From the NCBI GenBank assembly GCA_022749755.1, contig CM040448.1:11778481-11842480 (forward strand): DNA of 64,000 nucleotides. The letters are read 5' to 3'. The position numbers were made by a program, and so were the translations under genes. The notes under the pieces are model-generated. The model saw nothing but the letters and a program-made list of their open reading frames with translations, was not told the DNA's origin and searched no databases. The stretch is from Azadirachta indica. Lineage: Eukaryota; Streptophyta; Magnoliopsida; Sapindales; Meliaceae. Below, one piece after another: positions 25,902 through 39,756 of the stretch. How positions within the stretch are numbered: position 1 is the stretch's first letter; each line of letters begins with the position of its first letter.

Positions 25902-27468
25902 CAGCCAATCACTGCTTGTTTCATGTGCAGCCTCTCTCAATTTTAAACAATTTAAAATTAAATTAAATTAAATCTTTTATTGTCTTTGTGCATCAGTGCA
26001 TGTACTTTTTTTGTTGGGTTCTGCAAGCTATGAAGCACTTTTTTTTTTTGTCTGAATTGAATATTTTATACACCTTTTGATGCCCTCTCTGATTTTCATT
26101 ATACTCTTTCTTATATATCCATGATCATCCTCGGTTTTTATTGTTATCTTTTCGTCTTTTGTCACCCTTCGAGTAATGTATATTCTCATGAAGTTCGACT
26201 CATTCTACCACTGATTTTCTAATAACAAAAACCAAAATAACTAATTGTTTTGCGTTGAGCAAGAAGTAAAAAATTAATAGGAAATTGGAAGATATCGATG
26301 CCCTAAGCTATTGTGTGTGTGAGTGTACGTGTATATGAATTTTGAATAATTTTATATATAGTTTGTTATAAACTATATTAAGATTTAACTCTGTATTGGT
26401 AAAACTAAAAAGATTACAAGACATATGAGTTGCTTCCATTCGAGAATCGAAATATCAAATCAAAGCTAGAAATATATATATTTATATATTACAGATCCGA
26501 GGCTGGCCTTTTAATTGTAGCAGCACTTTACAATTAAACCAAAGCTTCGTACAAATAAAATATTAATGGGATCAAGAGCAATTGATAACTTGGATAAAGC
26601 AAATATATATATCTCGACTGTGATCTTTCATTGATGAACTGATGAAAGTTCCAAAATCAGACTACGAGCCTCCTCATATTTTATTGGTTAAGGTTTTGAT
26701 GATGTTGTTGCAAGAGTCATGAAGAGATATATGTTTAATTACGACCAGATATCAATTATATTATTTTAATATAATCAACTTATTGCATGCAATGCAACCC
26801 CATACCTAGCTATTTTTAATTAATGGGAAATTTTTATTGACGAGTAGGTATTCAAATTAAAGTAAGAATATATAAAGAAATTGGCATGCATGCCAAGTAC
26901 GAGGTTGAAGATGGGAAATTATTATTTATATCATAACTTTTAATTGGTTATGGAACCAAGCATATCATAAGTGCAAAATCAAATGCTAATTAATTCAGCT
27001 TTGTGTAACATTCAAGTAAAGGCCAGCATAGAATCGAGTAAATGCACGAATCAAAGAAGGTGTGTAGGACGTAAAGACATTGCTTTCAAGCAAGAAGGAA
27101 TCAAATACAACACACAAAAATTAAAAAAAGAAAAGAAACATTTATTTATGATAATTCTTACTAATTCTTAAAATATATATATGTGGAAGGAGAATATATA
27201 TACGGCTCTACTGACAGCTAGCATATTTGTATGCGTTTCTGCTTAACCTCCATGTGCAACTGCAACTTTGTTTATCTCCCCCAACATATATATTGAAATG
27301 GACACGATACCGATGCATTTTTTTTTTTTAAAAGATATGATTTGAGAAATATACAGAAGTTAAACACTAATTTTCTCGAAATCTAATGCAAATTAATTCC
27401 AATCGTTAATGTTGCATTGATTTCAATTAATTATAATGTATCATTGAATAAGAAGATAAGACGACTTG

Positions 27469-27502
<34 letters not shown>

Positions 27503-28980
27503 GCTCGAAAGTTGAGAAACTTCATGTGAAATAGTTAGTTGTTAAGATTTTTATTCCATTAATTTTAATTGGGTAATGCAACTTGAATATGTATTGTTCA
27601 TTTTCCAAAAAAATTCATGCCCAAGAAGAACGTTTGATGTAATTGTATTATAAACCCAAAATTCTATCATCTTATGCGCGTGAAAATATTTTATTTTTAT
27701 TTTTAATTAACAAGTTGGAAGATTTGATGAATTATACTAATAAATTTAATCCAATGTCATTGAATTAATGCCAAGAAAAAGTATACCAAACAAGTAAAAA
27801 TTTGCATAAGAACAGCAAGAGATTTCTTTCCAAGTTGGAAAAACGAAGCCGGAGAAGAGAGACCCACTTGACTTTCTAACTTTAAACTTACGGCTGGGGG
27901 TTTGGTTGGAAATGGCAGTTGGTGGGGTATTTAGCTTCGCATGTGATGTGAGTGAAAACACTTTCCCGGGAAAATCTGGATGTTAGAAATAACTTATTTT
28001 TCGAAAAATAGAAACAGAAGAAAATCCATCCGGGAGATTTGGTTGATATTTAATATAAAAAAAATAAATTTAAAAGAGCGCTGTGAGAGTGAGGTAAAGG
28101 CAAGGTGCTGAGACGCCGATAACTTATGAAGTAGTTGTTGGTGCCTTTGACTGACTGACTATTGGATTTGGCTGTCACTCTCCCCCGTAATCCCCATCAT
28201 TCCTATTTCCTGTTCTATTGCCCACCGGCTGCAGCCGGTTATTATATTTTGAAGCTCAACAATAATTTGGCCTTTAGGTATTATTACAAAACTTATTTGG
28301 TTGTTAATAACTTTCTCAATAACTAACATCTTACTTGTTTTTATAATTAAATTAAGGTTTTTAATTTCATTATGTAAGTATTAGATGCATTTATAACTGG
28401 TATATAATAAGATATAAGAGGGTATTTATCACTTATTATTACAAGAGAGCAATAATGAGTTAAAACTTAAATCCCTTTTGTAATAAATACATAAATATTT
28501 TTACTTGATCACTCATTATTATTCAAATTTTACTTTAAAAATTTTTCACAAATTGGAAATGATTCCAAATTGATTAAATTCTTTTTACAAAAATATAAAA
28601 CCCAAATTGATATTTTATTATTATAAATCAATTCAGTTGAGAGAAAATATTAAAATTATCTTAAGATTTATTGAATAAATTTATCAATTACCTGATTTGC
28701 TCATCGTAAGTAGTAAAAAAATTTTAACTGATTATATAACCAATTTTTATTACAATTAGAATTAACTTTTCTATCCAGAAATTCAGAGCTGTAAGAAAAG
28801 AGTTAAGACAACCGGTAAAACCTTTAACCGGTCACGCGACGCGCGTGATATAAAACTTTCCAAAGCAGAGAGAAGGGCAACCTGGCGATCCTGTTGTTTT
28901 CTTGGACGCTCAAAAACTTCCAATGCCAACTATAAGAAGAAGCTCTTTTTGTCCACCATTCTTTGTTTCTCTCCGCCTGA
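25902..28980. other. Intergenic part of unit B
   Basis: Diverged match to about 15.54-19.1 kb of unit A with many small indels, minus the MITE-like element. It holds a long AT repeat (27473-27501) and the shared promoter words. No gene recognised. Confidence 0.5.
28224..28239. promoter_or_regulatory. 16-bp GC palindrome upstream of SKU5-like copy B
   Basis: Exact copy of the palindrome at 18442-18457, at a similar distance upstream of the gene. Confidence 0.5.
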
Positions 28981-28983
28981 TGA

Positions 28984-28990
28984 TATAAAA
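28984..28990 (+). promoter_or_regulatory. TATA box of SKU5-like copy B
   Basis: TATAAAA in the same place as in copy A, 61 bases before the ATG at 29051. Confidence 0.55.
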
Positions 28991-29050
28991 GTCATACTAA
29001 AATCGCCCAAAAATCTGTTCCTTTAATTCTAATTGTGCATACATATTCGT

Positions 29051-32000
29051 ATGGCTTTCCTGAAGTTGTCTCTGTTTATTTTGATTCACGTTGCTTGTTT
29101 TCAAGCTTCTGTTTTGCGGGCGACCCCTACGTCTTCTACGATTTCAAAGTCTCTTACATCACTGCCTCTCCTTTAGGTGTTCCTCAGCAGGTTTACTTCC
29201 CTCTTATAATGTTTTCTTTCCTTTTTCTTATGTGGGGTTTCATTATTTGCTTTGCAAAATGATAAAAATCATATTTTGATTCTCTTTTTACTCATTTTGT
29301 ACTTTGTTTTGGCCTTGGATCTACTGGAGTGCCACTAAAGACTTTCGTTATTTCTTCTTCTTTTTTTCCTTTATTCTTACGTGGTTTTTTTTTTTCAGTT
29401 TATTTTTAAAGTTTCCTTGCCGTTTTGCAAGATTGTGTGTTTTCAGTGCTATTGAGCCCAAGGTTGTTTATTTACGGATGAATTATGATCAGAGTTTTAA
29501 GTTTTTCTTCTCCTTCTCCAGTATTTTTGAAAGTTGACGTTATGTTAAAACTTCACGAAGCTAAGGAGAATAGCTGCTAAGTGAATATGTTGTTGATATG
29601 TTTTATTTAAAAGTCCGTCTTGTGGGTTATCATTCAATGTAGCTAAATATAGTAGTGCGGTTTCAGGATTGTTGCAGTAGTCTAAAAGTCATCATGCTTA
29701 ATTTTGAATCTGGGTTCTGTGTTTTTGTTTTTCTCTCTTTATTCTGTGTCAACTACTTCGTGTTAGTCACGTTAGATAGTGCAGATTATTAGTGAATTAG
29801 ATAGGGCGATAATGATGATATTACAGTGGATTTTTAGTGTGTTGAATCTGATAGTGCGATTTACTGTGGTTGATGTTATCAGCCACGCCAAATATTGAAC
29901 CTCTAGCTTTCTTGAAAGCGTTTTATGTCCCTTTTCCATTTTATGTTTGCCCTCCCAGTAGAATTATTTTCTCAATGATCTTTATTGAGTGTGTGGAAAA
30001 GTAATTGAATTGAGAAGTGTGATTTGCATTTTTTTAAACAGATGGCACTGTAGTTAACCTCTTGGTTTTTTCCCATCAATGTATGGTGTATGCGCCAAGC
30101 ATATTGAGTTAGAAATTAGGATTTTGATGATTGTGAATTGGACTGATTGTACTTTTCTTAAATTACTTATGCTTGCAGGTGATAGCAATTAACGGGAAGT
30201 TTCCTGGTCCTGTTCTTAATGCTACTACCAATAACAATGTTGTTGTTAACATGCGGAATGAACTGGACGAAAATGTCCTAATGACTTGGTGGGTTAAAGT
30301 CAAAATTTTTCAATAAATTACTTTAATTAAAGCTATTTCAGATTCATCTCTGTATGTTTTCTGCTTTTTTGTTTTTTGGATAATTAATTTGTTATAAAAT
30401 TGAGATGGATGGCTTTGGCAGGCCGGGGATCCAAATGAGGCGTAACTCATGGCAGGATGGAGTTCTCGGAACAAATTGTCCAATCCCTTCAAAATGGAAT
30501 TGGACTTATCAGTTTCAAGTCAAAGATCAAATTGGAAGCTTTTTCTACTTTCCAACCCTCAATCTTCAGAGAGCGTCTGGTGGCTTTGGTCCGGTTGTTA
30601 TTAATAATCGAAAAGACATTCCAATTCCTTTTGCGCAGTCAGATGGGGATATTGTTATTGTGATTGGTGACTGGTATATCCGCAATCATACGGTTAGTAC
30701 CTTTTGTTGGCTGATATCTTTTTTGGGAACATTGAAGGAGAAATCACAAGCTCGACTCTAATGCTGGTTACTTTCCTGATGTAAAGGCATTGAGGACGGC
30801 ACTTGACTCTGGCAAGGACCTTGGCATGCCAGATGGAGTTCTTATTAACGGGAAGGGACCTTACCGATACAATACCACTCTCGTACCCGATGGCATTGAG
30901 TATGAAACTATCAAGGCTGATCGGGTAATATTTTTGGCTTTGATATAGAAAAATATATTCTATCTTGCATAAGTTTGCTTTGTGCTGCATATAGGTGTTT
31001 TACTTAATAATCTTGTTCTCCTAATTTCATTTAATTGTGATCTAACCATTTCATTTTCTTGTTAGTTTTGCTGAAAAAATTTAGTTTCTGTAGCATTAAA
31101 TGATCGTATATCATCACTAATACGTATTGAAATTGTTTGAAATCTTATTTGGCAGTGTTATGATGTTGTGCAGGGAAAACATATCGAGTTCGTGTGCACA
31201 ATGTTGGGACTTCAACTAGTTTGAACTTCAGAATTCAGAATCACAGCCTGCTTCTAGTTGAAACAGAGGGATTTTATACAGTGCAACAAAATTATACCAG
31301 TTTTGACATTCATGTGGGCCAGTCTTATTCGTTTTTAGTCACAACGGATCAGAATGCTAGTTCTGACTATTACATTGTGGCCAGTGCCAGGTTTGTGAAT
31401 GAATCAGTTTGGCAAAAAGTTACTGGTGTTGCCATACTGCACTACTCCAATTCAAAAGGGCCAGCATCTGGTCCCCTGCCTGAGGCACCAGGTGACATTT
31501 ACAACCAATGGGCAGCAATGACGCAGCCAAGGTCCATCAGGTTTGTTCTGGGACTTGAAAAAGTTTCTAAGTCAAAAATTTGTTCCTATGTTCTTGGTCT
31601 ATGAAAATTTGAATCTGGCTTTATTTTGTGTCCGACACAACACCACATTTTAGTCTTGTTTTGTTAAAGTAATATGTTTATATATCTGGGTGTTTTGACA
31701 ATGAAGGAAATTCCTATGACAGCGTAACAAATGAGAGACTGAAAAGAGGAAAGAAGTAACTACATATCTGAATAGGTGGACATTTGTTACTGCGTGTCAG
31801 ATGAAGACAAGCATACAAGTTGGCATTTAGTGATGATAATTTTAAAACTGCCAGGATTTAGTAGTTTAATCTTTTCCCGAAATTTACTAATAGTCAAGTT
31901 TAAGAGGAAACCTTCTTGACTGTCAATCCGGAGAGGGGAGTTAAGATGGAGGCGGACATCTTTTATGGACAGTGTTGGGTGAAGACACCGATACTTGTTG

Positions 32001-33681
32001 CATGTTATAACCAGAATGTTGAAAACATGGCCTGTCAGGGTTCACTTTTGTTTAACCTTTATCATCTGAACTTGAATAATAATTAAATCAAAAAGTATTC
32101 TTCTTTGAACAACTGCCATCATGAAGTTGAAATCAGGATGCATGTATTCTTGCAGACAGATTTAGTAACCCTCTTCCTTCTTTTTCCTTTCTTGGTTGGA
32201 TATTTGCTACAACTTTTTGTGATTTCAATTGCCAGTTTACCTACCTAGATTAAAATTCACTATGTTGTGTTGATTAGGCAAAATACAACTGCAAGCGGAG
32301 CTCGCCCAAATCCACAGGGTTCTTTTCATTATGGTTCAATCAATGTGAGTGATACATATGTGTTAAGGAGTTTGCCACCAACGACAATAGATGGGAAACA
32401 TCGTGCTACGTTGAATGGTATTTCCTTTGTCAAACCTGATACACCCATCAGACTTGCTGATGTGCACAAAGTGAAGGGAGCTTATAAGCTAGATTTTCCA
32501 AATAAGCCACCAACTAGACGTCCTCGGATGGACAGATCTGTTCTTAATGCCACATACAAGGGATTTATAGAAGTCATATTGCAGAATAATGACACCAAGA
32601 TGCAGAGCTTTCACGTGGATGGTTATTCATTTTTTGTGGTTGGGTAAGATTTGTAATCTTTTAAAAGTTTTTGGTGTTGACTTTTCTGGTGTTCTTAATT
32701 TCAAGCGTTTTAATAATTTTGGCGGCTTGAATGCAGGATGGACTTTGGCATATGGACTGAAAGCAACAGAAATAATTATAATAAGTGGGATGCCATTTCG
32801 CGGTGCACAACAGAGGTTTGTAATTCTTAAGGCCACATTTGTTACAGCGGTTTCGTTATTTATTTTATTTATTTCTCTGTTGTGAACAGGTCGATGCTCA
32901 ATATGGCATGTAGTTTATTTTTGGTTCTCACAGATCCCTATATTTTACTACTGGAGAATGGTTATTTCAGGGCTGAAAAGCTGTATTTCTTCATTTTACT
33001 TTAACACATTTCTTATTTAACAGTTCTTGGTTATATTACCACATGATATGTTACCTTCAACCTTTCAGCCATAAATTGTAATTTTGTTGCAAAAGTTTGA
33101 GGATTTCGTTATTGAAAAGAGTCTTGTCTTTGGTTAATGAAGTTTGCTTGCTGCTGTTTAAAGATTTAATGCCATATTTAGTTAGCATGTGAAAATGAGG
33201 TCTTTTATTTTTGAAAGCAAAAACTGAATTGTGTTTAAGCTTTGTTGATGATCATGAAATTTGTATTGGTAACCTCTCTATGTTTATTGTGTAGGTTTAC
33301 CCTGGGGGATGGACAGCTATACTTATCTCTCTAGATAATGTTGGAGTATGGAATCTTAGAGTAGAAAACCTTGATAGGTGGTATCTTGGCCAAGAAACAT
33401 ACATGAGAATTGTCAATCCAGAGGAAAATGGTGATACAGAGAAGGGACCCCCTGACAATGTTTTATATTGTGGTGCCCTTCAAAGCTTGCAGAAGTATGT
33501 GTCTGAAACCTCATAGCTAAAATTTTCTTTGTTCACATTTTAACAACATAGCTAATGTTACTTTTCTGTGTTTTATCTCAGGGAAGAGCATCCCTCAGCC
33601 GCGGCATCTCTTCTAAAAGGAATCTCAAAACTGTTTCTTACATTATTGATGGCACTCTCTGCTGGAACTTTGTTCTGCTGA
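29051..33681 (+). pseudogene. SKU5-like copy B, probable pseudogene with two frame breaks
   Basis: Same nine-exon structure as copy A: 29051-29190, 30179-30288, 30422-30692, 30787-30924, 31174-31540, 32278-32643, 32737-32815, 33295-33494, 33582-33681. Exons 2, 3 and 5-9 have the same lengths as in copy A and are open. Exon 1 is one base shorter (140 against 141): GTTGCTGTG of copy A reads GTTGCTTG, so the signal peptide runs out of frame to a stop at 29176-29178. The frame that joins exon 2 has no ATG upstream. Exon 4 is also one base shorter at its donor (GATCCAG of A reads GATCGG), which again breaks the frame into exon 5. Losses add up and do not cancel. The C-terminal hydrophobic tail is kept. 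A non-AUG start or an assembly error could rescue the first break but not the second. Confidence 0.82.
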
Positions 33682-34116
33682 TCTGTGAAAAGCTAACAAT
33701 TGCATGTCCTGGTTCCATTGTAGGTAGCGAACTATTAGCTTTAATAGGCCTGCAAATTGAGTCTTGTTTGTACAAAGTTATGGCATTTCATTTCCTGTTA
33801 TTTTTTCTTTTGTTTGTTTTCAATTATTAGGTTACAGGGGATCCATCATTCTTTATGTACTGGAAAGTTGCATACTGATGATGATTAACCCATTCTCATT
33901 ACCATTTGACTTTTAATACTTGAATTTACTGCACAGTCATGCTTCATCCATCTGCTTCTTGAATTGATTTTCATGTTAAGATATTTTATGCCCAATTAAT
34001 TGTACACCACAAAATGGAATGAATTGATTACATTTGATATGTAGGTTATTTTTGTGATCATTTTTATAATGATATCAATTATTCATCATTCAACAGGTTG
34101 ATATCTACATTCAAGC

Positions 34117-34140
34117 AAAAAAAAAAAAAAAAAAAAAAAA
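34117..34140. repeat. A(24) run at the end of unit B
   Basis: Uninterrupted run of 24 A directly after the last bases shared with unit A. It is followed by a second, altered version of the GTTGATATCT words. Confidence 0.9.
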
Positions 34141-37100
34141 GAGGAAAAAAGACAGTTTGATATCTTCCTTCACATTCAGGGGAACAATGGAATAGAATTT
34201 AAAATCATTATGTTCTTTATTTTGCTCACATGCATTCTATGCATGGTTGATCTTCGTGCTAAAGATCAATTATAATATCTGAATACATATGGGTCATTAG
34301 ATTGTTTGATTTGATTCTAAAAAACAAATTTTTAACAATTACTAGTGAGTTCAATTCAGATAACTTGAAAAAAATTGAAACACATTAGTACTATATTGTC
34401 GAATTTACTCTTTGGAACTTAAACTAGAAGAACGCAATTGATTATAAGTTTCATGATAAATTTCACACTAATTTCAAGTATAATTTTCGTAAAAAGAATG
34501 CTGACACAATCTTTCCTTTTTCTCTTTTCAACATTGGAACTATTTTTAGGTTTGTTATTTACATGAATGAAATTATAATTCTTAAACAATTATTTTCTGT
34601 TTACATTATTTGCTTTTCCTGATTATTTAGAAAAAACAATTAGTTGTTGTAATTTGCACTTTAATGAATCAAACTTCTCCTTAATAAAAAATCTAATATT
34701 AATTGAAAAAAAAAAATGCATACAATAAAAATTTACTCAGTAAGTACATTACATCGTGATGACTGAGCTGAGCTCTCTTCACCTTTCGGTCACAGCCATT
34801 GTCAACATATATGAGCAACTGAGACTTTAGCAGTGATTATACGAATCTATGTAACAATGTTCATCTTCATTTCACTAATTAAAATCAAGACAAATTAAAA
34901 AGTTTTTCCTCCCTGAAGATTAAAGAATTTGGAAGATGTCGTTATTGTGCCAAGTGGAAGAGTCGGAACAAAATAATTAAAGAAATTAAAGAGTTATCCT
35001 GCCTCACAAGCAAAGCAGGCCTGAATCTAATCATTAGATAACTATCATCAGTGACTAAATAATTAATAAGCCAAGCAAATCCCATGTGACTTTTGCTTGT
35101 CCCCGGATTCGTGTGATGGCTTAATTGTTTAATAGTATACAAGTTTTTCTTCTATTCGGGAGATTTAATTATTAAAACTCTAGAATGCTTTAGGGGGACC
35201 AAGCTGCTTTCTTGTGGCCTGGAAACATCAATCAGTAGATTAAAGAATTTGTGTCCCCTTTGTGGCACCCATGCTATGACCTCTCTTTCTCACTTTCTTT
35301 CAAGCTCATTCTTATCTTCTGGAGTAGCTCTTTAGGTTCATCCCATGGAAAACTCACTACTTTTACCTTTTGTTTTCTATATACTTTCTGGAATAAGCTT
35401 CAAATATGGTCACAATTATACTGTACCCAACAGTATTCTCGCATATATTCATGTATACTTTACCTATTATGCATTCAAATGGTTTTCAATAAACAATAAT
35501 ATCTAATTAAAAAAAACAGGTATCTGACATTTCTGCAACAAATGGGGCCACAGAGCTGATGTTCGCAGTATAATTTATAGGTAACTCTAAAATTAATCCT
35601 TTGATATGGTTTTGAATATACATGACCGTTACTATATGCAATAACATAGAGATTTGACTGAAGTTTGGATAATGTTAGTGGGTGGAAGGACATAATACCA
35701 GTCACATGGAGTTGCTCAAGAATGTGAAAATATGATGTTATCTTCTCCCTCAAACAACATTTTAATAAAACCCTAATTATTCAGTCACCCACAATCACTG
35801 CCTTCTTCATTTCATGCGCACTGGTATCTTTGACTTCGCAATGCACTCTCCCTTTCACTCTCTCTCTCACTGTCTGCGTGAGTCAAAATCCTTGATCGAT
35901 CAGAAGGAGAAGAAAATGTCCACGTCAAAACCGAGTCAGAAATGAGCACTGACTTCAATGTTAGCTTTTCCTCCTAGGATGCCTTCTGTTCTTTAACTGT
36001 CTCTTCAGAATGTGATATATGAGTCCATGAGTAGACCACGCACAATGAGTATGTCGTTTCAAGAATATATCCCATTTGCTTAAAACTTGCAAAGAATCCA
36101 TCCATATAAATAACATGCAGCGAATGTTTCAAACTAGACCCTATATACAGCTAGTTTTTCTGAAGTTGCTGCCTCTTTTAGAACATAGAGATTATCTTAA
36201 TTTAGCTTCATTCCATGCGCATGCTTCTCATTCTTCTTTGGCCAATCCAAATTCACTCGTATTTCTCTGCCCGCACACTCTCTCACGGGTGGAACTAGAG
36301 TCTTGTGTCTTTCAAGCAGGTAATCAATGTGCTTAAATTATATCCTATATATCCACATGTGACAGTTCATTTTAGGTTATTAAGCTTTTGATATCTCTCT
36401 GATCTCTCTTGTTAAAGATGTATCAAGCTTAATGCAATTAGAAGAGCTGTCATGTTGCTTTTTCTGTCATTTATCTCCACTTATTTCATATTCTTCTAGT
36501 AGATTACAGCACAGCACACCAGCTTAAGCTTTTCTTTATCTTGTTCTGTTTCAAGAAAATAAGCCTTTCTTCCTTTCGACGCCAATTTAGTGTTTGTCCT
36601 CTTATTGGAAAACGAAGTAATTGACTTTGTTATTCTTTCACTGCAAGTTTATGCTCGTTGTTTTCAAGAGATCCGTGCCTTCTGTTTCAATTAATTTATA
36701 TACTCACAAAACTGAAATTTAATTAAAAACACAAAATCTTTAATGAAAACGATGTATTATATGTACTGATGCATGGTTTGGTGCCCCTACACTTAATATG
36801 CTTGCCGTGCATCTATGCACCATCTGCTTCTTTCTTTACGTAATTAATGTACACATCTATCTGTTGACTGGCTAGATATAAACATAGGTTGCATGCTCAT
36901 ATTTACAAACTTGATTATAGATATTCGATTGAAGGGAAAAATCTAAGTAGCTTTCAAATAAATCAAAACTTAATGATGTTCAAGCATTAAAATCTTTTTC
37001 CGGTGGCAATTCCATGCCTGATCTGGCTGCTTGAATCACATTTTTTGTCGTCTACGCTTTAAAAAGAATGGAGTGCACATGTGCCTTTGCTATACTTCTC

Positions 37101-37763
37101 AGCTAAGCATTCGGTACAATATCATTGATTTACTGTATATTTTGCGAAAGTTTATTGCATGCTACAGTTTTAGATGTTTGATGACGTAATATATCATTTC
37201 AAGTACTGTGATCCCATTATCCTTTAATCATGCATATCAAGCGTTTTGAATTTTATTTTATTTTTATAGTCTAATAATATTTTTTCTATAGAAAACGTAA
37301 CATAAATTAGGAAATTCATAGAGGCGGCAGGAATTCAATATAGTAGTAGCAAAAAATTATAAGAAAGTAAATGTAAATTTAATATATTGCATCAAGTTGA
37401 ACATACAAACATATCTCCAATCGAGCATCCGGCAGTCGATTCCATAAACAGCTCATATGGCTGCTAGAACATAGGCTAATAAATGGCCTTTACATGCAAA
37501 CAAATATGCTGCAACTCCATATCTTACAGCAACACTCAGCTCCACATTCAACCTAATTACAACATTTAAAGTTAATACTAGTTCACTTTACCATATTAAC
37601 TTAATACTAGGACAAGAGCTAGAAGCTCAACAGTTAAAAGTTATATTTTTTAGTATTCATTATTTACAGGGATTTAGATGATGACTTCACTTTAATTACC
37701 TCTGAAGTACTGAATGTCCTATAATCAGATATATACCGTCCGATAATTATTATGAATAAGGTG
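34141..37763. other. Intergenic between SKU5-like copy B and the NAC gene
   Basis: No gene supported. Short frames (for example 36076-36336 on +) have no recognisable domain. A telo-box-like AAACCCTAA word lies near 35768 and a CT-rich tract near 35847-35870. A donor-like CAG/GTAATC occurs at about 36320, so an unrecognised non-coding transcript is possible. The last few hundred bases should be the NAC 3' UTR (minus strand). Confidence 0.45.
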
Positions 37764-39732
37764 TCACTTCCATAGATCAATTTGACAACTCGAAGTTGAG
37801 GTTGAGGCATTCTCCGGCACAATTTCTTGCTTATTCAGCTGACTGACCAGTATGTTTGTCTGCTCATTTGCCCGAAAGAGGTTGTTCGCTGCGTTTGAGT
37901 AGTTATTTGCCTTAGAAGCATCTTCTTGGCTGAGCTGAGAAGCCACAAACTTGTCAAGCACTCGCCAATCCGTGACTTGATCCACTGCCTGCTCATTGTT
38001 GTCTCTGCCATAGAACGGATGCAAGTTTTGCTCATGGGTTTGATGCATAGGTTCTTCATGTGTAAGTGATGAAGACTGCACAGTGCTTGCGTGGTTTATG
38101 TCTAGACCATACGCAGCAAAAGAACTGCAGTTTACAGTGGAGGCTGTTTGCAGCAGTTTTGGGCTCTCTAGAAGTGGGAGCTGGAGGAAGTGTTCATGGG
38201 GAACTTGGTACTGCAAATCGAGCTCTTTTTTGCAGCCATATGGAAGATGGTAAGCCAAATTAGTCTGGGAATTTGGCTTGGGTGAATCCAAGTCTTGCAT
38301 GAATGAGACTTGATCATCATACCAGCAGGGAGATTCATGCTCACTCACTTTCCTCATGGTAGTTATTCTTTTCTTGAACACCCTACACACCACCCAACCT
38401 TCTTCCTGATTCAATTCACACAAAAATATTGTTAGTCATTATTGGTACAATAGAGCAATTTTTTTTCTTTTCTGTTTGTGCTAAATTGGATTAATATCTA
38501 GAAAAGATTCAGCTTTAGTATACACCAATCAATTAGAAAGCTTGTCAAACTGAAACAAAATAAAATGCTCACACACTACTCACTTAGTCAGAAACTCATA
38601 TAAACTTACATAGTGTCTAAACTCTGTAACTTAGTAAAAGCAGTTAACTTTCTAAGGGGGACTATGCATTTGGAGATTACATCCAAAAAAGATGAATAAA
38701 TAAAATTTTGATTAATTTCTTATAGAAGAAATATAGCCATAAAAAATAATGTTCTACGTACATTCTCTTCTATTGTTTAGCATAAAAAATATGTTCTACA
38801 TGCATGATTATTATAGGACTAAGTGGCATTGGGTTTTATAGAAAGTGATTTAAAATAAGAGAAACGGCGCTTATTATGTCAAGAAAGGAAAATAACTTTT
38901 TTGCTGATAAAAATAGTTCTAAATATATATTTAGGGGTCAAATTTGTGGCATCCAATTTATGTCTTGTGTGATCAATAAGTGCTTACTTCCCTTACAAGG
39001 GGAGTGCTTGTATTCTAAACGCATAAAGTTTACAAAGAATCCACTCAGTATGAGAGGAAGCAGATAACTAGCATGGCCAAGGTCAGCTTCTTAGGAGCTA
39101 GCTCTGTAAGCAAATCTACCAATTCTGTGATAAATTAAATTTAAAACTTATTTTGGTAAATTTTACAGTGTATATGAAATTTTATGATTGTAAATACTTG
39201 CCTGAGGAGTTCCATTTTCATCAGTTTCAAGGCGGTATTCATGCATAATCCAGTCTGACTTTTGTCCATTTGGAGCTCGCCCTTTGTAAAAGACTAATGT
39301 TTTCCTCATCCCAATCAAGTCATGCTTAGAATAAATAGCCTTGTCTCTACCTGTTGCTTTCCAAAATCCTGCTGCAGTGGCTCTATTGGTGCGAGTTCCA
39401 GTTGGATACTTCTTGTCTTTATGGCTAAAGAAGTACCATTCATTTTGGTCATCTGCTCCTATCCTGCATATCTCTATTCATATTTTCAAATATGCAACAC
39501 TTATAAGTTATATGTTCCTTTAATTCTCTAAATTTAGTTACTATTAATTGTAAGAATTGTCAAGTGTACTACCTTGAAGATCCCAAGGCTCAATTTTATA
39601 GAGGTCTACATCTTTAATGACGTCGAGGTCAATCCTTCTTGAAGTGACTTTTTTTCTAAGGTAATAATCAACAAGTTCTTCATCAGTAGGATGGAACCGA
39701 AAACCGGGGGGAACATGTGAAAAAGCATTCAT
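37764..39732 (-). CDS. VND-type NAC transcription factor, 3 coding exons, about 357 aa
   Basis: Nuclear DNA-binding regulator of the vascular-related NAC-domain group, which switches on secondary-wall formation and vessel differentiation. Exons on the minus strand: 39732-39573, 39473-39202, 38405-37764. The NAC domain fills about residues 5-160, with blocks A-E visible: [65 protein letters not shown] and [10 protein letters not shown] followed by [13 protein letters not shown]. The C-terminal part has VND marks: [32 protein letters not shown] and the end [10 protein letters not shown]. This resembles VND1-6 rather than VND7 or NST proteins. Intron 1 is GT-AG; intron 2 starts GC (CAG|GCAAGT). 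The ATG chosen begins [10 protein letters not shown]; it lies in an exon whose acceptor (ATCGCAG) is at 39757 in the leader. Confidence 0.93.
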
Positions 39733-39756
39733 CTTCTCGTGGTCAAATCTTGAGTC

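Larger units (their letters stand above)
24505..34110 (+). repeat. Tandem duplication unit B (contains SKU5-like copy B)
   Basis: Second copy of the 13480-24310 unit, in head-to-tail order. It ends at a poly-A run (34117-34140), just after the last shared words. A block of about 1.1 kb (24.77-25.89 kb) is not shared with unit A and carries the kinase fragment. Confidence 0.85.

Noticed and set aside
29035..29190. A possible GTG start that would rescue the signal-peptide frame of SKU5-like copy B.
   Set aside because: GTG starts are very rare in plant nuclear genes, the peptide would be altered, and the exon 4 break remains.
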